Assembly (NCBI GenBank): GCA_039808765.1
Contig: JBDHTQ010000005.1
Location: 62,001-126,000, forward strand
DNA: 64,000 nucleotides
Direction: 5' to 3'
Source of the DNA: JBDHTQ01 sp039808765
Lineage (GTDB): Bacteria > Pseudomonadota > Alphaproteobacteria > UBA2400
Below, in pieces: positions 8,521 to 16,928 of the stretch. Every line of letters begins with the position of its first letter. Positions within the stretch are counted from its first letter, which is position 1. The notes below the pieces were generated by a model. The model worked only from the letters and a program-made list of their open reading frames with translations, was not told the DNA's origin and ran no database searches. Position numbers and translations under genes: made by a program.

Positions 8521-9828
8521 ATGACGAAGATTAAAAATCGATTTGCCGACCGTACCGCGCATGAACGAAGAATGAATCGGCAGTATGTTATCATGAAAAA
8601 GGGCCATTCACCCCCGGGTTCATCCGTTGTTCAACGTGAAGATCCTATGTGTTCTGGCTATAGAACGTATGTGTTCGAAACGCCTGTGCTTGTCAATGCC
8701 ATGCAGGGTTTGTCATGCTTATGGAACGGTCGTGGGATTTGCGATAATGATCAAATTGACGCTGTTCTGGTTCTTTCTCAATTGATGCGTCACCCAGATA
8801 ACCGTTTGGTTTTTACGGATGTGAGTTATAAACAACTTCGCTCCGAGCTTGATCGATGTGTAGACACCAAGAGCAAAGTAAAAAACAAGCATATCATAAA
8901 TGATATGTTCAGATTTTTGGGATTGATTGATCTTTTTTCAATGCATCTGTCCTCTTCCAGTGAGGATAATGATGTTTATCTGCGAGCTGCGCGGACGAAT
9001 TTTCAATGGGCTTTTAAGATTCAACATGGTCCATGTGGTATTGTTACTTCACAAGATATGCGAAGGTTGCGCATCAAACCAAATACCCCGGCGATTTCTT
9101 CTGCGGCTCATGCCAGTGCGCACCTTTTCTCCTGCACAGTTAAAGAGCGCGAGGATGAAAGAAGAGCACTTTATTCTTCTGAAAAAGCGCTTTTTTACCA
9201 CCATCATCTTTTTACATTTGATAATGATTCAAACCCAAATTTGAAAAAGCCTGGTATCGTCTTTGATACAAGCACATTGGTTAAAGCTCTGGATGTGTTC
9301 AATTGTATGAAGCAAGAAAAAGTATCTTCTCTACGTAGTGATGATATTCTTTCAGTCTATGCACTCATGTTCGCTATAAATGATCATACGTTATGGTTTA
9401 CGCATAAGACATTTAGTGAGCTGGAATATATCGTACAAAAAAAGAATAGAAAAAGCATTAGGCGCTCTTGCTTGAGCATGACAGACCAAAACAGAAATGA
9501 TTTTCTCTCTTGGATTGTCAATCATGGATGTATTGTCGATGCAGGATTTTCTTCGATTGAATGTGATTATGATCCTAATGATACGATGATAGTGGATACT
9601 GTTTTTGCAAATTCAAGGGGGAGAAAACGCCCACGTTTGTTGATCTCAGATGACTGGCACCTGTTAGCCATGGATGACGTGCCTGGCGTTCGTGTATGTG
9701 ATCCAGAAAGATATTTGTCCATGAGAATGCACTTGAATGCAGTGCACTTTAAACGGGCCATTAATTTAGAAGCAGGCAAAATAAGAAAGGGGGAATCTTT
9801 CTTGTTTACACAAAATCCTTTGTCTTGA
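8521..9828 (+). CDS. Protein with two tandem PIN-like domains
   Basis: The 435-aa product reads as a duplicated PIN nuclease fold. The second half (about 245-400) carries GIVFDTSTLVKAL (D249), FTHKTFSELEYIV (E300), DPNDTMIVDT (D351, D354, D359) and LLISDDWHLLAM (D377/D378), in the order and spacing of PIN_3/COG1569-type domains. The first half (about 48-200) repeats the plan with changes: YVFETPVLVNAM (E53 in place of Asp), FTDVSYKQLRSEL (E109), DNDVYLRAA (D149/D151) and GIVTSQDMRRL (D179). The first copy may therefore be degenerate. No antitoxin gene is visible beside it. AT-rich codon use and the lack of operon partners suggest a transferred gene. The PIN call rests on motif reading only. 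Confidence 0.62.
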   Translation: MTKIKNRFADRTAHERRMNRQYVIMKKGHSPPGSSVVQREDPMCSGYRTYVFETPVLVNAMQGLSCLWNGRGICDNDQIDAVLVLSQLMRHPDNRLVFTDVSYKQLRSELDRCVDTKSKVKNKHIINDMFRFLGLIDLFSMHLSSSSEDNDVYLRAARTNFQWAFKIQHGPCGIVTSQDMRRLRIKPNTPAISSAAHASAHLFSCTVKEREDERRALYSSEKALFYHHHLFTFDNDSNPNLKKPGIVFDTSTLVKALDVFNCMKQEKVSSLRSDDILSVYALMFAINDHTLWFTHKTFSELEYIVQKKNRKSIRRSCLSMTDQNRNDFLSWIVNHGCIVDAGFSSIECDYDPNDTMIVDTVFANSRGRKRPRLLISDDWHLLAMDDVPGVRVCDPERYLSMRMHLNAVHFKRAINLEAGKIRKGESFLFTQNPLS

Positions 9829-9872
9829 CGTAATTTTCCTTCTGTTCGTGCAGGTTGTTAAGTTGAGGTGTT

Positions 9873-10598
9873 TTATTCTTTTTTTGCGCCTGTTGCTGAC
9901 AGCTGGTGATCAGTGAGCGTAAGTGCTCCGTCACGCGCGAGTTTCAGCATGGAGGTGAGCTGTGCCTCTGTAAAGGGCTTTTCTTCCGCTGTGCCTTGCA
10001 CTTCCACGATAAGGCCATTGCCGGTCATCACAAAGTTTGCATCCACTTCGGCAGAAGAGTCTTCTAAATAATTAAGGTCAAGCAGGCACGTGCCGTCCTT
10101 AATACCGCAAGAAATAGCGCAAACACTATCAGTGAGAGGCATTGTTGGGATAAGCCCGTCTTTCAAGAGCTTCTGGCATGCCATGTGCAGTGCTACATAG
10201 GCCCCTGTAATGCTGGCGGTACGCGTTCCACCATCGGCTTGAATGACGTCACAATCGATTTTAATCTGTCGCTCGCCTAAGGCCTTGCGATCAAGAATAG
10301 AGCGAAGCGCGCGGCCAATCAATCGTTGTATCTCTTGCGTGCGACCACTTTGTTTTCCTTTTGCTGCTTCCCTGTCTGTGCGTTCGTGCGTTGCGCGGGG
10401 CAACATGCCGTATTCAGCCGTGACCCAGCCAGTACCGCTGTTACGAAGAAAAGGAGGAACTTTTTCCTCAACCGTTGCGGTGCATAAAACATGCGTATCA
10501 CCAAACTTTACCAAACATGATCCCTCTGCGTGCTTGGAAAAACCGGGAATAAGAGAAATCGTGCGAAGATTGTTTTCGGCGCGGCCGTCAGTACGCAT
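9873..10598 (-). CDS. rph: Ribonuclease PH
   Basis: A phosphorolytic 3'-5' exoribonuclease that trims tRNA 3' ends. The 241-aa protein has the family start MRTDGRAENNLR, the phosphate-binding and active-site stretch GMLPRATHERTDREA, QEIQRLIGRALR, and the DCDVIQADGGTRTASITGA block. The start ATG has AAAGGA 7 nt upstream; a GTG six bases earlier is possible. In many relatives rph neighbours rdgB and hrcA; here it stands alone, converging on the tandem PIN gene and divergent from the ABC transporter. Confidence 0.96.
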   Translation of the reverse strand: MRTDGRAENNLRTISLIPGFSKHAEGSCLVKFGDTHVLCTATVEEKVPPFLRNSGTGWVTAEYGMLPRATHERTDREAAKGKQSGRTQEIQRLIGRALRSILDRKALGERQIKIDCDVIQADGGTRTASITGAYVALHMACQKLLKDGLIPTMPLTDSVCAISCGIKDGTCLLDLNYLEDSSAEVDANFVMTGNGLIVEVQGTAEEKPFTEAQLTSMLKLARDGALTLTDHQLSATGAKKE

Positions 10599-10801
10599 AT
10601 ACACATCCTTTAAAGATTAAACCATCGAAATGGTCTAACGTGTTTAACAATTTTCGGCAAGAGTAACATCGTCACATCCAAGGGGAGCTACATCTTGTTC
10701 AGGCACAACTTAATCATGTTGAGGCCCGCTTGAAATAGTGCTTGATACTTTTACGATAAGCTTTAAAGTTGATTGCAAATGAGAACGAAATAGGGCTGTC
10801 A

Positions 10802-11467
10802 ATGAGTGTCTGGGATATTCTCGTCACATACTATCCCGCTTTTTTACATGGCCTATACGGGACGCTCCAACTCAGTGGCATTGTTTGGGTGTCCGGCTTG
10901 TTTTTGGGTGCCCTGCTGGGGTTGATGGGTGCACACTATCCTTATTCGGTTGGTCTTACGTCACGAGGGGTATCTTTTTTCCTTAGCAGTGTGCCGCTTC
11001 TGGTTTTCTTGTTTTGGTTGCACTACCCTGTTCAACAAATGTTTGATGTGGTTATCGACCCTTTTTATACTGCGGCATTTACTTTTTCTGTTCTTAATAT
11101 TTTCGGTGTGGCCGATATTGTGCGTGGAGCACTTAAAGACTTTCCTCAACAGTATCTTATCGCCGCCAAGGTTACAGGTCTCACCTTCAAGCAAACGGTT
11201 TTTCAAATTCAATTGCCTTTAATTTTGCGTGAGGTTTTGCCGCCACTTTTGTTGTTGCAGGTAGCAATGATGCATACGACACTCTTTGCCAGCCTCATTT
11301 CTGTGGAAGAAATTTTTCGTGTTTCACAACGCATCAACGCACAGATTTATCGTCCGGTTGAAATCTACACTGCGCTTGGCGTTTTCTTTTTAATTGTATG
11401 TTTGCCGATCAATGCCTTTGCATATTGGTTGAGACATCGCTTTGTTCGTAATTTGTCGGAGAAATAA
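10802..11467 (+). CDS. Amino acid ABC transporter permease
   Basis: This inner-membrane permease of the HisM/GlnP family has 221 aa and about five membrane segments (near YGTLQLSGIVWVSGLFLG, FFLSSVPLLVFLFWL, LGVFFLIVCLPINAFAYWL). The cytoplasmic EAA-type loop is AAKVTGLTFKQTVFQIQLP. It is the first gene of a three-gene unit with a periplasmic binding protein and an ATPase, 2 bp before the next start. The ATG at 10802 is chosen because AGGG lies 6 nt upstream; an in-frame TTG at 10769 is less likely. With a single permease gene, a homodimer is expected. Confidence 0.88.
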   Translation: MSVWDILVTYYPAFLHGLYGTLQLSGIVWVSGLFLGALLGLMGAHYPYSVGLTSRGVSFFLSSVPLLVFLFWLHYPVQQMFDVVIDPFYTAAFTFSVLNIFGVADIVRGALKDFPQQYLIAAKVTGLTFKQTVFQIQLPLILREVLPPLLLLQVAMMHTTLFASLISVEEIFRVSQRINAQIYRPVEIYTALGVFFLIVCLPINAFAYWLRHRFVRNLSEK

Positions 11468-11469
11468 AG

Positions 11470-12330
11470 ATGGATATGAAAATGAAAAAATTGATGTTGT
11501 CGATTCTACTTATCATCGCCTTTCCGCTCGGTGCAGGGGCCGAACCTCTTGAAAAAGAATCGACCTTTGATCGGGTGATGCGAACCAATACTCTGCGCTG
11601 CGCTTATTACGTTTTTCCGCCCATAACCTATCGCGATCCGAACACTAATGCTCTTTCCGGCTTAAGCGTTGACATTATGAACGAGATTGGCAAGCGTGCC
11701 TCTATTAAAATAGAGTGGACTGAAGAAACAAACTTCTCCAATTGGATCATCGGATTGCAGGCCCACCGCTTTGATGCAAGCTGCACACCACAGTGGCCGG
11801 ATATCCCGCAGGCTCGCTCGGTTGCGTTTTCAATTCCCATGTTTTACGCCGGGCTTTATGCTGCTGTTCGCGCAGACGATATGCGCTTTTCAACTGATCG
11901 TGTGTCTGTCTTGAATGACCCAAGCATTACATTTGCATATGCTGAGGGTGATGCACCTTATACTCTTATTAAAAATTATTTCCCCACGGCTGCTTTGAAA
12001 GCACTTCCTGCGGATGGTAATATTTCTGCTTTTGCCATGGATGTGATCACGAAAAAGTCAGACGCATTTATTACCGACTATAACGGGGCGAGTGAATTTA
12101 ATCGAAATAATCCAAACAAAATTCGCTTGCTGGGCACAGATCATCCTCTTAAGCTTCAGGCTTCTTCATTGGCTGTTGAGGCGCATGACATCGAATTGAA
12201 AAACTTTCTTGATAATGCCATTCTGGATTTACAGAATGATGGAACGATGGATATCTTGCTAAAAAAATGGGAAAATAATCCTGGGCATGACTATTTGCGG
12301 GTCGCTTCGCCAGCTGCGGTGACACCTTAA
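11470..12330 (+). CDS. Amino acid ABC transporter substrate-binding protein
   Basis: The 286-aa periplasmic solute-binding protein (SBP_bac_3 family) has a signal peptide of about 25 residues (MKKLMLSILLIIAFPLGAGA). The mature part has the family signature NTLRCAYYVFPPITYRD and LSGLSVDIMNEIGKRA near the N-terminus, and ends with a second-lobe pattern LDNAILDLQNDGTMDILLKKW. The ribosome site GGAGA overlaps the permease stop region. The ATPase gene overlaps its stop by one base. The substrate is probably a polar amino acid, but nothing in the sequence fixes which. Confidence 0.9.
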   Translation: MDMKMKKLMLSILLIIAFPLGAGAEPLEKESTFDRVMRTNTLRCAYYVFPPITYRDPNTNALSGLSVDIMNEIGKRASIKIEWTEETNFSNWIIGLQAHRFDASCTPQWPDIPQARSVAFSIPMFYAGLYAAVRADDMRFSTDRVSVLNDPSITFAYAEGDAPYTLIKNYFPTAALKALPADGNISAFAMDVITKKSDAFITDYNGASEFNRNNPNKIRLLGTDHPLKLQASSLAVEAHDIELKNFLDNAILDLQNDGTMDILLKKWENNPGHDYLRVASPAAVTP

Positions 12331-13055
12331 TGCTGGTTGGTAAAAACCTTACGAAGACATTAGGCAACAAATCGATTTTCGAGAATGTTGATATTGAAAT
12401 CGCACCCGGTAAAATTACGTGTGTGATCGGTCCATCCGGTACAGGCAAAACAACACTGCTCAGGGCGCTCTGTTTGCTGGATTTACCTGATTATGGCACC
12501 ATTTCACTTGACGGGGCTGATTATTTTTTCCCTCGCTTGCCGCTTGCTGCCAATGAGGCACCCTGGCCCAAGGTCACTGCGGTCTTTCAATCTTTTTTTC
12601 TCTGGCCGCACCTAACACTGCGGGAGAATATTTTATTACCTGCGCGTAATCACAACCCGAAAGCCTCAAATGATATTGAGGGGTTGATCAATTTGTTGGA
12701 AATGCGCGACTTCATCAACCATTATCCAAATGAGGCATCAATTGGCCAGCGTCAGCGGGTTGCTCTGGCGCGGGCTCTTATCCTTAATCCATCGTATGTG
12801 CTGCTCGATGAAATTACATCGGCACTCGATATTGAGCAAACGGCCCGCATTTTGACTAAACTCCTGCACCTGAAAGAACGAAATATTGGCGTCATGCTGA
12901 TCACGCATCATCTTTCATTCGCCAAGCAGGCCGCTGATCAGGTCATTTTTATGAGCGATAAAAAAATAACCGAGTACGGAACAGCTGATATTCTTGACCA
13001 TCCCCAAACTGAACGATTGCAAAGATTTCTTTCCTTAGCTGCCGTTGGGGCTTAA
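12330..13055 (+). CDS. Amino acid ABC transporter ATP-binding protein
   Basis: This 241-aa ATPase powers the transporter encoded just upstream. Walker A is GPSGTGKTT (residues 34-42), the Q-loop AVFQSFFLW, Walker B YVLLDE, the D-loop SALD and the H-loop LITHH. The signature motif, usually LSGGQ, reads A136-S-I-G-Q140 followed by RQRVALARAL, a modest deviation in an otherwise normal protein. The start ATG overlaps the stop of the binding-protein gene (TAATG), so the two are translationally coupled. Confidence 0.92.
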   Translation: MLVGKNLTKTLGNKSIFENVDIEIAPGKITCVIGPSGTGKTTLLRALCLLDLPDYGTISLDGADYFFPRLPLAANEAPWPKVTAVFQSFFLWPHLTLRENILLPARNHNPKASNDIEGLINLLEMRDFINHYPNEASIGQRQRVALARALILNPSYVLLDEITSALDIEQTARILTKLLHLKERNIGVMLITHHLSFAKQAADQVIFMSDKKITEYGTADILDHPQTERLQRFLSLAAVGA

Positions 13056-13129
13056 AGCGCTTTGTGCTTGCTAAAATCGTTTGTGCCGCTTAAACCATTC
13101 TTTTAATAAACTTCCCGTTGGAGTGAGCG

Positions 13130-14086
13130 ATGCCTATGCTTAATTTTATTCCGCATGAAACGAAAATCGACTTTGTCGGGAAGCGTGTGTTGGCGTTTAT
13201 GTTCACGATAGGCTTGTTTATTGCAACTATCGTTTCTCTTGCTGTTCATGGCCTCAATATGGGCATTGATTTCAAAGGCGGTATTTTGATTGAAGCTTCG
13301 CGATTTGAGAACGGCCAACCTCAGTCTGTTGATGTATCGACCCTGCGTACAGAGCTGCAAAATCTGAATCTTGGTGAAGTGGCCCTGCAAACTTTTGGCG
13401 AGAATCACACTGTTTTGATTCGTGTTCAACAACAGGAAGGTGATGATCAGGCGAACGCACAAGCAATTGGAAAAATCAAAAATGCAATGGGTGAAGGCTG
13501 GGTTTATGATCGCTCAGAATCGGTTGGACCAACTGTCGGGAATGAACTTCTTAAGAATGGATTATGGGCAACATTATTGGCGATTGCGGGTATTTCGCTT
13601 TACGTTGTTTTTCGATTTGAGTGGCAATTCGGTATTGCCGCACTGGTTTCAACCTTTCACGATGTGTTTGTCTCGCTGGGGTTGGTGTCAATTTTAGGAT
13701 GGGAATTTAATCTCACAACGGTCGCGGCGCTTTTGCTGCTGGCGGGTTATTCAATCAACGATACCGTAATTATCTTTGACCGAATTCGTGAGACCAGCCG
13801 TCGTTACAAGAAGCTGGATTTAAAACAAATCATTAACATGTCCGTAAATGCTACGCTTTCGCGCACGATTTTAACTTCCGGGTTGACCTTGTTGGCCATT
13901 CTTCCGATGTTGTTTATGGGCGGCGAAACGTTGATCAATTTCACGGGCGTTATCACATGGGGAATTTTAGTTGGAACTTTCTCTTCCATTTATGTGGCGG
14001 CGGCACTCTTGCTCTATCTGCCCTCCCTTAAAATGGGGCAGGCAGATGCTTCCGGCCAAAGCCAGCCAAACGTTGCGAGCCGTTAG
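13130..14086 (+). CDS. secF: Protein translocase subunit SecF
   Basis: SecF is an inner-membrane partner of SecD that uses proton motive force to help Sec-dependent export. The 318-aa protein has a first membrane helix near residue 20, the periplasmic P1 domain with GIDFKGGILIEA, and the C-terminal five-helix block with AGYSINDTVIIFDRIRE and NATLSRTILTSGLTL. A GGAG ribosome site precedes the ATG. secD and yajC, usually immediately upstream, are absent from the window; the transporter operon takes that place. Confidence 0.95.
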   Translation: MPMLNFIPHETKIDFVGKRVLAFMFTIGLFIATIVSLAVHGLNMGIDFKGGILIEASRFENGQPQSVDVSTLRTELQNLNLGEVALQTFGENHTVLIRVQQQEGDDQANAQAIGKIKNAMGEGWVYDRSESVGPTVGNELLKNGLWATLLAIAGISLYVVFRFEWQFGIAALVSTFHDVFVSLGLVSILGWEFNLTTVAALLLLAGYSINDTVIIFDRIRETSRRYKKLDLKQIINMSVNATLSRTILTSGLTLLAILPMLFMGGETLINFTGVITWGILVGTFSSIYVAAALLLYLPSLKMGQADASGQSQPNVASR

Positions 14087-14163
14087 TCTGCGAGATCAAT
14101 AGGCTTGGGTAATGCGCGTTGGATGGGATTTGCATCGTTTGGTTTATGCGTGGTGATTTATCT

Positions 14164-14265
14164 AGAGCAAATCCCGAAAAGATGGGTTCGCGGAGAGCAT
14201 CTTTGACGACGTATTTGCGTAAAAGATAAAAAAACAGAGCGCGTCTATGTTTGGGGGATCGCTCT
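14164..14265 (+). repeat. Dispersed repeat, copy 2
   Basis: A full-length copy in forward orientation: AGAGCAAATCCCG, AAAAGATGGG, GCATCTTTGACGACGTATT, TTTGCGTAAAAG, AACAGAGCGCGTCT and the closing GGGGATCGCTCT. Its right end overlaps by one base the stop codon (TGA, minus strand) of the BPL_N-like gene. Read from that gene, AGAGCG...CGCTCT forms a stem followed by GTTTTTTTATCTTTT, which looks like a terminator. It lies between convergent secF and the minus-strand gene. Confidence 0.88.
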
Positions 14266-15188
14266 CAGACGATGACTCTATCTGCGTGATCACGGCCTAT
14301 TCTTAAAGAACGAGAACCTTGCACGCTATTTTTGAGATTGAGATCAAGAAGAAGATCAAGAAAATGCAATCTTTTTTCATCTCCCTCTCGGAGCGCAGCT
14401 TCTAATCCAGAAGTATGACTTCCATTCGGGTCACTAAGACGATTAAAACCCAAATTTGCAAATGACGTACTTGTAAGTATCTGTGAGGATATTTCGGGGT
14501 GAGGCCCGATGCCAAGCACACTACCATCGCCATAACTGCGCATCACTGCCGCAAGCTCACCAAGCGGAGATTTATCCGATTCTAATTCTGCGTAATTCAT
14601 CAGTGAGATTATATCATTGCTGTCCGGAAAAAATGATGGTCCATTCCAATATACCATCGGGATTGGATGTTGATGTGTAGACGATAAATTTGTCAATCTG
14701 ATGGGGGTGACGGTCGTTTGGAGCCACACACTTTTGGGGCGTCTTGTCTCTGCGCGTTTTCGTTCAAGGGTGTTCTGCGCTGTACCAGGTAAAAAACCTA
14801 AGGTGTGCATATTTCCTACTGTTTTGTTGCGATGCCTCTGACTAGTGCACAGCATACTAAATCCCTTGTTGATGCCGATAATACTTCCGCCATTGTTAGC
14901 ATACTGGATTAAGTTATTACGTGCTTTAGGATTCAAATAATTCCCCAAATCATAGTCGGAGCGCGGACCAAGAATGACAACACCTGCAAAGGGGGTGTAT
15001 GATGAGGAAAAAAAACAGGGATCTTTGAGTTGTTTCGGAGAAGCTGTAAAAAATGACATCCCTCTGCGTTGACAATAGCCCCCTAGAAAAATTTTAAGAA
15101 GAAAATACTCGATCGGATAACCCGATTCTACAAGCGCAAGCCGACCAAGCTTGGGGACAGTCTTCATTCTTGTATCCAATATCAGCAT
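14265..15188 (-). CDS. BPL_N / glutamine-amidotransferase-like protein, nucleophile Cys absent
   Basis: The 307-aa product resembles the BPL_N domain (biotin-protein-ligase N-terminal, class I amidotransferase-like fold). The guide region is GVVILGPRSDYDLGNYLNP, then LIQYANNGGSIIGINKGFSML; the family has G-I-C-A-G at the elbow where this protein has G-I-N-K-G, so Asn (about residue 107) replaces the nucleophile Cys. A later GIGPHPEISS resembles the H-x-E end of such domains. It may bind rather than hydrolyse. The ATG at 15188 lacks a good ribosome site; ATG at 15167 (MKTVPKLG) is equally possible. It lies 76 bp downstream of fbaA. The assignment is tentative. Confidence 0.5.
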   Translation of the reverse strand: MLILDTRMKTVPKLGRLALVESGYPIEYFLLKIFLGGYCQRRGMSFFTASPKQLKDPCFFSSSYTPFAGVVILGPRSDYDLGNYLNPKARNNLIQYANNGGSIIGINKGFSMLCTSQRHRNKTVGNMHTLGFLPGTAQNTLERKRAETRRPKSVWLQTTVTPIRLTNLSSTHQHPIPMVYWNGPSFFPDSNDIISLMNYAELESDKSPLGELAAVMRSYGDGSVLGIGPHPEISSQILTSTSFANLGFNRLSDPNGSHTSGLEAALREGDEKRLHFLDLLLDLNLKNSVQGSRSLRIGRDHADRVIV

Positions 15189-15195
15189 CACAGCT

Positions 15196-15228
15196 ATAGA
15201 AATGGGCCAGTAAACGACCCATTTCTAT
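15196..15228. repeat. 11-bp inverted repeat between fbaA and the BPL_N-like gene
   Basis: ATAGAAATGGG and CCCATTTCTAT are exact inverted repeats with an 11-nt loop. Neither side has a T-run, so it is a weak terminator candidate for fbaA; it could equally be a hairpin in the leader of the downstream gene, only 7 bp from its start. Confidence 0.5.
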
Positions 15229-15264
15229 TAAATATGAGGTTTTAAAAGCAACATAATTATTTTA

Positions 15265-16359
15265 TTATGCGCATTTTGTTGTATTTCCGCATTCACAACC
15301 CTGTGTAATATCCGCTTTATTGGTTGAAAGGAGGTCGGTGTAGGCCTCGCTCAAGCGGTCAATGATGCCCACTTCACCTTCGCGCAACCACTTGCGTGGG
15401 TCATAGGTGTTCTTGTAGGGGGTGCCATTTTCAGGATCAATTTGATTTTGGAAAGCCTTGCTATTTTGGCTAACAAACTGACCCACACGTTCAGCAAAAG
15501 CGAACTGTGTGTCGGTATCGATGTTCATTTTGAACACACCATACTTTAATGAAAGCGCTATTTTATCTTTTTCTGACCCTGACCCGCCATGGAACACGAG
15601 ATTGAGGGGGTTCGGTCCGGTATGATGGGTTTTTTGAACAAGTTCTTGGGCATTCTTCAATATTTCAGGGCGCAGTTTAACATTGCCAGGTTTGTAAACA
15701 CCATGAACATTCCCAAAAGACGCAGCCAAGGAAAAATGTCCAATGCCTTGCAAAACTTCATAAGCCCGCAAGCAATCTTCAGGCTGGGTATAAAGCTTGC
15801 TGTTATCGATATCATCAGAGCCTACGCCGTCTTCAGCGCCGCCTGTGATGCCCAATTCAATCTCTAAACTCATGCCGATTTTTGTCATGCGCTTCAACAA
15901 GCGAGCAGACTCAGAGAGATTGAAGTCAATTGATTCTTCTGACAGATCAAGCATATGTGATGAAAAAAGCGGCTTGCCTGTTTCACGATAAAACTGCTCA
16001 CCATGATCAAGCAATGCTTCGACCCACGGGATCAATTTTTTATTGGCATGATCGGTATGCAGAACAACGTTGATACCATAGGCTTCTGACAAAAGATGAA
16101 CGTGGCGAGCCGCAGAGACAGCCCCCAAAACTTTAGCTTGAAAACTGTTGGGGCAACCTTTGCCGGCATAAAATTCAGCGCCACCGTTAGAAAGCTGAAT
16201 GATGATGGGCGAATTATTATTTTTAGCCGCTTCCATTACGGCGTTAATGGTGTTTGTTCCCGTAACATTTACGGCGGGCAAAGCATAAAAACCGTCTTTG
16301 CAGTTTTGCACAAGGGTTTGGTACTCTTTACCTGTAACAACGCCTGGGTTAAATGACAT
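15265..16359 (-). CDS. fbaA: Fructose-bisphosphate aldolase, class II (E. coli FbaA type)
   Basis: A zinc-dependent aldolase that cleaves fructose 1,6-bisphosphate in glycolysis and makes it in gluconeogenesis. The 364-aa protein matches the class IIA form (359 aa in E. coli): GFYALPAVNVTGTNT, LSNGGAEF, the metal-binding VVLHTDHANKK, NVHGVYKPGNV, VFHGGSGSEKD and the substrate-binding NIDTDTQFA. The length and the long GEQFYRETGKPLFSSHM insert exclude the shorter class IIB/Cbb type. The C-terminus is Cys-rich (GCECGNTTKC). It is divergent from the small membrane protein. Confidence 0.96.
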   Translation of the reverse strand: MSFNPGVVTGKEYQTLVQNCKDGFYALPAVNVTGTNTINAVMEAAKNNNSPIIIQLSNGGAEFYAGKGCPNSFQAKVLGAVSAARHVHLLSEAYGINVVLHTDHANKKLIPWVEALLDHGEQFYRETGKPLFSSHMLDLSEESIDFNLSESARLLKRMTKIGMSLEIELGITGGAEDGVGSDDIDNSKLYTQPEDCLRAYEVLQGIGHFSLAASFGNVHGVYKPGNVKLRPEILKNAQELVQKTHHTGPNPLNLVFHGGSGSEKDKIALSLKYGVFKMNIDTDTQFAFAERVGQFVSQNSKAFQNQIDPENGTPYKNTYDPRKWLREGEVGIIDRLSEAYTDLLSTNKADITQGCECGNTTKCA

Positions 16360-16451
16360 AGCTTTAGTCCTTATTCAAGATGAGGTCCCTAGTTGTAATA
16401 ACCTTGTTTTTGATTGTCCACTTTAAAAAACAGAATTGAGGGAATATTCAG

Positions 16452-16928
16452 ATGTCTTACCCCCCCGGCGATCAACGTCTAAAAAATGATACGCTATGGC
16501 AGCATGCTCAGCTTGGGACGGTTGTTGCGGGATTTGTGCATGGTTTTTTTATGGTAAATCAATATGCTTTTTCAACCTACATGCCAACATCGATGAATAA
16601 AGCTGCCTTTGCCGCGCAACTAATGTTGACCTCGGCTACGCTGACCCATGCTTTTAACCTTTTTCAAAAAAGCCGTCGTGATGGAGGTCTGGTGTTATGT
16701 GATGTTGATTGTCGTGTCGCTCGGGCCATACGGTTTAATGCAGCCACGTGCACGTTTGCTTCGGTAGCGGCAGGAGCTGTTTATGGCGAGCAGGCACTGC
16801 AATTTATGACTGATCCAAGCAATATGTTTAGGTCGCTTGCCATGCTCGGACTGGTAGGCGTCATTGGGCTTATTTCATCATCGGTAGCATATCGTGCGCA
16901 CAGGCGTATTTGTAGAAATTGCAGCTAA
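16452..16928 (+). CDS. Hypothetical membrane protein (158 aa)
   Basis: I do not recognise a family. The protein has three to four likely membrane segments (about 21-40, 50-70, 96-115 and 128-148; for example ATCTFASVAAGAVYG and LAMLGLVGVIGLISSSVAY) and a short basic, Cys-containing tail (RRICRNCS). A GAGGGA ribosome site lies 8-9 nt before the ATG. It stands alone, divergent from fbaA. The stop codon is immediately followed by repeat copy 3, whose first bases form a terminator-like hairpin. Confidence 0.62.
   Translation: MSYPPGDQRLKNDTLWQHAQLGTVVAGFVHGFFMVNQYAFSTYMPTSMNKAAFAAQLMLTSATLTHAFNLFQKSRRDGGLVLCDVDCRVARAIRFNAATCTFASVAAGAVYGEQALQFMTDPSNMFRSLAMLGLVGVIGLISSSVAYRAHRRICRNCS

Noticed and set aside
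14087..14163. Extra gene after secF
   Set aside because: The gap before the repeat is short, with no start, ribosome site or codon pattern.
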